Assembly (NCBI GenBank): GCA_000333335.1 | Contig: BACX01000155.1 | Coordinates: 1 to 37,070, forward strand | Origin: Sphingomonas-like bacterium B12 | Lineage (GTDB): Bacteria > Pseudomonadota > Alphaproteobacteria > Sphingomonadales > Sphingomonadaceae | DNA length: 37,070 nt | Direction of reading: 5' to 3' | Shown here: piece by piece, positions 33,958 through 37,070 of the stretch | Position numbering within the stretch: the first letter of the stretch is position 1 | Layout of the letters: each line of letters starts with the position of its first letter | Position numbers and translations under genes: made by a program | The notes under the pieces: model-generated | What the model was told of the DNA's origin: nothing | Seen by the model: the letters and a program-made list of their open reading frames with translations, nothing else | Databases searched by the model: none

Positions 33958-33979
33958 CTGTATTGTATTATACATACAG
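33958..33979 (-). promoter_or_regulatory. Palindromic promoter element with TATAAT
   Basis: A 22-base imperfect palindrome with outer arms CTGTA and TACAG and inner GTAT/ATAC. On the minus strand it contains TATAAT, about 35 bases ahead of the small membrane protein start, so it is a candidate -10 region with an overlapping operator. No good -35 hexamer is seen at 17 bases spacing. Confidence 0.35.
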
Positions 33980-34310
33980 GCGTTCTTTGAGTGCGATGGG
34001 CACGCAATCCGTATTAGATGTATCATTGTGAGACGGAAGGCAGCAGCTTGCGTGCCTGCGGAGCTTCAGCCTCACCCTTGGTTAGAGACGGTGACGATCG
34101 GCAGCGCATCGGACAGACCGCCCAAGCTGACAGCTGCGGAGGATTCCTCACGGCCCACCATTTCTCTTTGGTCGCTCCTAAACGATACCCGAACAACGTG
34201 TCATAGCTACCGCTCAGCCGGGCGGTGGCGTCGCGGTCACACCGCGTACTCAGCGCAATGAGAACGATTCCAGTGTTGACCCACGGGCGCCGTTGTGGCG
34301 TTCAGAAATC
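33980..34310. other. Intergenic region, no convincing gene
   Basis: Between the small membrane protein and the DUF6771-like gene. One 29-codon minus-strand frame (34072-34161) looks protein-like but has no supporting context. Nothing else is seen. Confidence 0.4.
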
Positions 34311-34484
34311 ATGCCCCAAAATGCGATTACCGCCCTCGTTGCCGATATCCTCGTCCGAGCGCCCGACTGGATCCGCAAGGATATAGCCTCGAAGGATTCG
34401 ATCAGCCGAACCAGGGCGGAGGAGGCGCTTGCCGCGCTGATCGGCTCGGCGCTCTCCAAAGATCAGCGGATACGCGAAGATTGA
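34311..34484 (+). CDS. Small helical protein, DUF6771-like
   Basis: A 57-residue protein (ITALVADILVRAPDWIRKDI, then RTRAEEALAALIGSAL). The arrangement of a first helix ending in LxRAPDWIR, a short link with charged residues and a second helix RAEEALAALI resembles the small DUF6771 proteins common in sphingomonads, recalled from memory and not checked. ATG 34311 is chosen over the GTG at 34293; no strong ribosome binding site is seen. No neighbour in the same unit. Function unknown. Confidence 0.6.
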   Translation: MPQNAITALVADILVRAPDWIRKDIASKDSISRTRAEEALAALIGSALSKDQRIRED

Positions 34485-34827
34485 GGGGTCGGCACGCGGC
34501 GCCCGTGTCGTGACGTTGTCGCTATCCGAGATAGACGCGGGGCACGGCTTCTAATCGCCGAGGCACGTCACCTCGCACGCTCGCGATCCTGATCGGTAGG
34601 CTGCCGAGGGTCGCACGGACGGGGTGGCGGCGTTGGTGTAGCAGTAAGCGCGGCGATCTGGATGGAACATCGCGTTGCCTCGCCAGCCCGCAAACTCACA
34701 AATCGTTGTGCCGTCGTTAAAGCCCGCAACGGACGGCATGGACAAACTGGTGGCTACGCCGCGCCGAACATTTCGGGAGGGAAATATTCTATCCACGATC
34801 ACGCCGGGTGTCGGCAGATAATAGAGG
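34485..34827. other. Intergenic region with a weak minus-strand open frame
   Basis: A minus-strand frame at 34551-34739 (62 codons from ATG 34739) has GC-rich third positions and a protein-like centre (TTICEFAGWRGNAMFHPD) with four Cys, but no ribosome binding site and no family. It is not called as a gene. The last 20 bases hold the GAGG site of the next small gene. Confidence 0.35.
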
Positions 34828-35019
34828 ATGATGGATTGTCCCTATCTCAGCGGCCCGAAAATGCGCGCTGTGGCGTTGCTGTACGACGCACTGACGATCC
34901 TGGACGAGATCGGCGAGGGGGAAGCCGCGATCTACGCCTGCACGGCAATCGAAAAGCTAACCGGCGCCCCATCAACGCTCGAACAGTGGCACGCGATGAT
35001 GGGCCGGAACGCCGAATAG
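34828..35019 (+). CDS. Small helical hypothetical protein
   Basis: A 63-residue protein (or 62 from the second ATG at 34831, which has GAGG at good spacing). It reads YLSGPKMRAVALLYDALTIL, then EIGEGEAAIYACTAIEKLTG and a short tail. Two amphipathic helices with conserved-looking small residues suggest a real folded protein, probably dimeric. Its base composition and third-position GC fit coding. No family assigned; it looks like one of the orphan small proteins frequent in sphingomonad accessory regions. Confidence 0.55.
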   Translation: MMDCPYLSGPKMRAVALLYDALTILDEIGEGEAAIYACTAIEKLTGAPSTLEQWHAMMGRNAE

Positions 35020-35286
35020 TGGGACGCCAAACGCTGGCCAGAATCCCGGCAGAAGAAGCTGTCGATCGGCAGCCCTCACACGCAGCATGAGGACCAAAAC
35101 CTGCTGGCGAATCCGCCCCACTCAAGCTCATGTTACACCTGAGCAAGCCCGGCGGAAGATCGGCCAATGAAAAGAGCTTGGCGGTTCGCGTTCTGACTAT
35201 GCCACTTGGGTAGGCGCCAGCGCTATCGAAATCGGGCAAGAACTTGCTCCACTGCCGGCGAAAAGGCCCGGCCGAGAAGCGGAGCT

Positions 35287-36198
35287 TCAGCAGTTGCGGT
35301 GATCTCGAACCATGACCATCGCTCCGGACATACCCGTCTCTTCGTTGATCACGGCAATCGCAAGATGGACACGGACTTCTTGGCCATCATTCGTGATAAA
35401 GGCCGAGTCGCAGTTCCCCTCTTGACGTTCGGTCAGGACCTTTTCGATGAGGGCTGATGCTGCGGGACGGTGGTCGCGCGGTATCAGGTCAAGGAGCCGG
35501 GCACCCGACAGACGTTCCGGCGATATCTTGGTCATTGCGCAAAAAGCGGGATCGGGCTCCGTAAGGGTGCCCCTCATCGACAACTTGGCAGTGCTCAGGC
35601 TGCGATCGAGCGTGACGAGGCGTTGGATCGCGCCTGCTTCAGCAATGCTGCGCTCCATATCCTCGCCGCCGTTAATCACGCGGATGAGGAGACCAAGGCC
35701 ATCAGGCCAAGGAAAGGCATTGATGATAGCGGCCTTTCCCGGGAGACGGAGTCTTGCTTGGGTAGCTTCTCCGGTGAGCATGCTCCGCTTGATCTGCGCC
35801 TCCGCGATACTATCGCGGATATCTAGCCAAACTTCCGGCAGAGTTCTTCCAATCAGAACCTCGCGCTGATTGCCTAGGAGGATCGCTGCAGCGGTATTGG
35901 CTTCGCAAATGCAGAAATGAGTGTCGATTACAACAAATGCAAGATCGATGCGTTCGGCGAGGACCTGCATAAGCAGGTTGTCTTGACGTGCCGGCGCATC
36001 CAGTCCGCCTGACGCGAGTTGTTCGTAACGACCTGCGGATAACAGGACGCATCGCGCGCGGCCGTGATGTGTTACGATCACCGGAGTGAGCGTGGCTCTG
36101 TCTTGCCACATGCCGAAATTGCGAGTGATCTCAGCGGCCGTCACCCGGATCTGTGAGGTTTGCGAGATCGCTTGAAGCGGGAGGGGGGCAGCGGTCAT
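35287..36198 (-). CDS. Phd/YefM-like domain fused to PAS domains, putative sensor-regulator
   Basis: A 303-residue soluble protein. Residues about 18-62 (VTAAEITRNFGMWQDRA, then PVIVTHHGRARCVLLSAGRYEQL) match the Phd/YefM antitoxin fold, a DNA-binding and dimerisation domain. Residues about 78-175 form a PAS domain (LAERIDLAFVVIDTHFCICEAN, in parts; VLIGRTLPEVWLDI), and about 190-300 a second PAS-like domain (FCAMTKISPERLSGARLLDLI, in parts; EVRVHLAIAVINEETG). There is no kinase, cyclase or toxin-inhibiting tail. No toxin gene is adjacent. ATG 36198 starts 11 bases after the stop of the MarR-like gene, so both are probably one operon. I infer a sensor that binds DNA through the Phd/YefM part. 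Confidence 0.82.
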   Translation of the reverse strand: MTAAPLPLQAISQTSQIRVTAAEITRNFGMWQDRATLTPVIVTHHGRARCVLLSAGRYEQLASGGLDAPARQDNLLMQVLAERIDLAFVVIDTHFCICEANTAAAILLGNQREVLIGRTLPEVWLDIRDSIAEAQIKRSMLTGEATQARLRLPGKAAIINAFPWPDGLGLLIRVINGGEDMERSIAEAGAIQRLVTLDRSLSTAKLSMRGTLTEPDPAFCAMTKISPERLSGARLLDLIPRDHRPAASALIEKVLTERQEGNCDSAFITNDGQEVRVHLAIAVINEETGMSGAMVMVRDHRNC

Positions 36199-36209
36199 GG
36201 CGTTCTCGG

Positions 36210-36788
36210 TCAAGAGAGGAAGAGCGGGTGGCGAGCCGATGGCGTGGCAGGTCGTTCGCGGTGCTCGGGCACCGGACGAACTCGATCGGCTTTGGCGCTT
36301 GATCGGCCTGATGTGCAGTCCTTCAACCAATTGCCCAGGAAGCCCGCGATCTCGGCCTTGCGAGCGGGATCCAGGGTGAGGAATATCCGACGCTGGTCGC
36401 GCAGGTCGCCGGTTCGTATAACGAATCCCCCGTCGACGAGATGCTGGACGTAACGCAAGGCGGTCGTCGTCGCGACGCCCGAACCCAGGCAGAGCGCGGT
36501 CACCGACAGGCTTTTTCCCTCTTCATCGGCGATCAGCAGGTCTAACAGCATGTCCCACGCGGGGTCGCGGAACAGCGAGGTGCCGAAGGCCTCATTCCGC
36601 TTTAGCCGGTAACGCTTGGCCGTGTGAGCAAAATTCAGAAGCTTGGGAGCTGGCGCAATTTTTGATGCAGCTGCGTCCAATTGATCGATCGCGTCGGAAA
36701 CAGAACATCCCCGATCGGTGGCGATATCGCAAGTGATTTTAACCAGCCGAAAAAGATCGGATGGTTCGATGCCAAGATTGCTACCCAT
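36210..36788 (-). CDS. MarR-like winged-helix transcriptional regulator
   Basis: A 192-residue regulator. A helical region (AFGTSLFRDPAWDMLLDLLI) precedes a winged helix: SVTALCLGSGVATTTALRYV as helix-turn-helix, in parts, then HLVDGGFVIRTGDLRDQRRIFLTL as the wing. The N-terminal 80 residues are extra compared with a minimal MarR protein and may form a dimerisation domain. ATG 36788 has GGAG nine bases upstream and is preferred over GTG 36824. The gene runs directly into the Phd/YefM-PAS gene. It probably represses or activates its own operon; targets unknown. Confidence 0.85.
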   Translation of the reverse strand: MGSNLGIEPSDLFRLVKITCDIATDRGCSVSDAIDQLDAAASKIAPAPKLLNFAHTAKRYRLKRNEAFGTSLFRDPAWDMLLDLLIADEEGKSLSVTALCLGSGVATTTALRYVQHLVDGGFVIRTGDLRDQRRIFLTLDPARKAEIAGFLGNWLKDCTSGRSSAKADRVRPVPEHRERPATPSARHPLFLS

Positions 36789-37070
36789 ACGAAATACTCC
36801 GTTCGCATGAGTGTAAATTTGCACTGTTTGGTTAACACGAAATTATCATCAGGGGTCACGATATTGAGCGTAGATAAATATCGTATCCATTGTGATTGCC
36901 TATTTAATTCATTTTGGAGGAAAGTTTATAGCATCGGCTCCGCTTATCATTCTTGCCCGGGGCTTGAACGGCAATCGCCCTGCTAATGATCGTAGGGGGG
37001 TATATTTGCTTTGTGTTCGGGATGTCGGACGGATCTTTCGCAAATGCTCGGCAGAACTGCGCGCCAGCCC
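36789..37070. other. AT-rich upstream region of the regulator operon
   Basis: This stretch should hold the promoter of the MarR-like/PAS operon. It is notably AT-rich at 36820-36920. I see no convincing gene; short plus-strand frames running to the window edge cannot be judged. Confidence 0.4.

Noticed and set aside
34072..34161. 29-codon minus-strand frame that looks like a small precursor peptide
   Set aside because: No modification, protease or transporter genes are near, the ribosome binding site is weak, and the length is compatible with chance.
34551..34739. Minus-strand 62-codon frame with four Cys
   Set aside because: Coding-like third positions but no ribosome binding site, no family and no neighbour; left as a note in the gap entry.
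35287..36788. Classical type II toxin-antitoxin pair
   Set aside because: The Phd/YefM-like domain is fused to PAS domains and the adjacent gene is a winged-helix regulator, not a toxin.

Overview
The window is high-GC alphaproteobacterial chromosomal DNA. Gene content suggests a sphingomonad: a TonB-dependent receptor with an STN domain, a Wzx/Wzy exopolysaccharide locus with a BY-kinase co-polymerase and BBP2-type porin, PaoABC-like molybdoenzyme genes, and small orphan proteins of sphingomonad type. This is inferred from protein families, not from a search. I saw no rRNA, tRNA, CRISPR array or intact insertion sequence.

Layout. (1) 1-7863: a TonB-dependent receptor, a LysR regulator, and an opposing minus-strand operon (EthD-like protein, SDR, alpha/beta hydrolase with Asp nucleophile, VOC protein, HSL-type esterase, broken acetyltransferase). 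It looks like uptake and catabolism of a small organic compound. (2) 8337-13269: paoC, paoB and paoA on the minus strand (molybdenum aldehyde oxidoreductase), with moaA divergent. paoB carries an apparent single-base frameshift near its start. (3) 13270-16702: an IS21 transposase scrap, a large secreted protein of unknown function and a NUDIX hydrolase. (4) 16813-33380: an exopolysaccharide locus of about 16.6 kb. It holds a UDP-glucuronate 4-epimerase, three acyltransferases, a GH12-like secreted glycosidase, three glycosyltransferases (two GT4, one GT26), a protein with a transglutaminase-like Cys/His/Asp arrangement, OPX lipoprotein, outer-membrane barrel, PCP/BY-kinase, polymerase and flippase. 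The plus-strand half is very compact, with consecutive stop/start overlaps. No initiating phosphoglycosyltransferase is visible. (5) 33391-35019: small orphan genes, including a 45-residue membrane protein, separated by apparently non-coding DNA. (6) 35287-36788: a two-gene unit of a MarR-like winged-helix regulator and a protein that joins a Phd/YefM-like domain to PAS domains.

How they work together. In region 4 the epimerase supplies an acidic sugar nucleotide. The glycosyltransferases extend a lipid-linked repeat, the acyltransferases decorate it, Wzx flips it, Wzy polymerises it, and OPX, barrel and kinase export the chain. The GH12-like protein probably trims or releases polymer. The most unusual items are the GH12-like and transglutaminase-like proteins in one four-gene unit of this locus, and the antitoxin-type DNA-binding domain fused to PAS sensors. 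Several genes (TonB receptor N-terminus, acetyltransferase, paoB) look damaged by single-base losses. That may be real decay or sequencing error.
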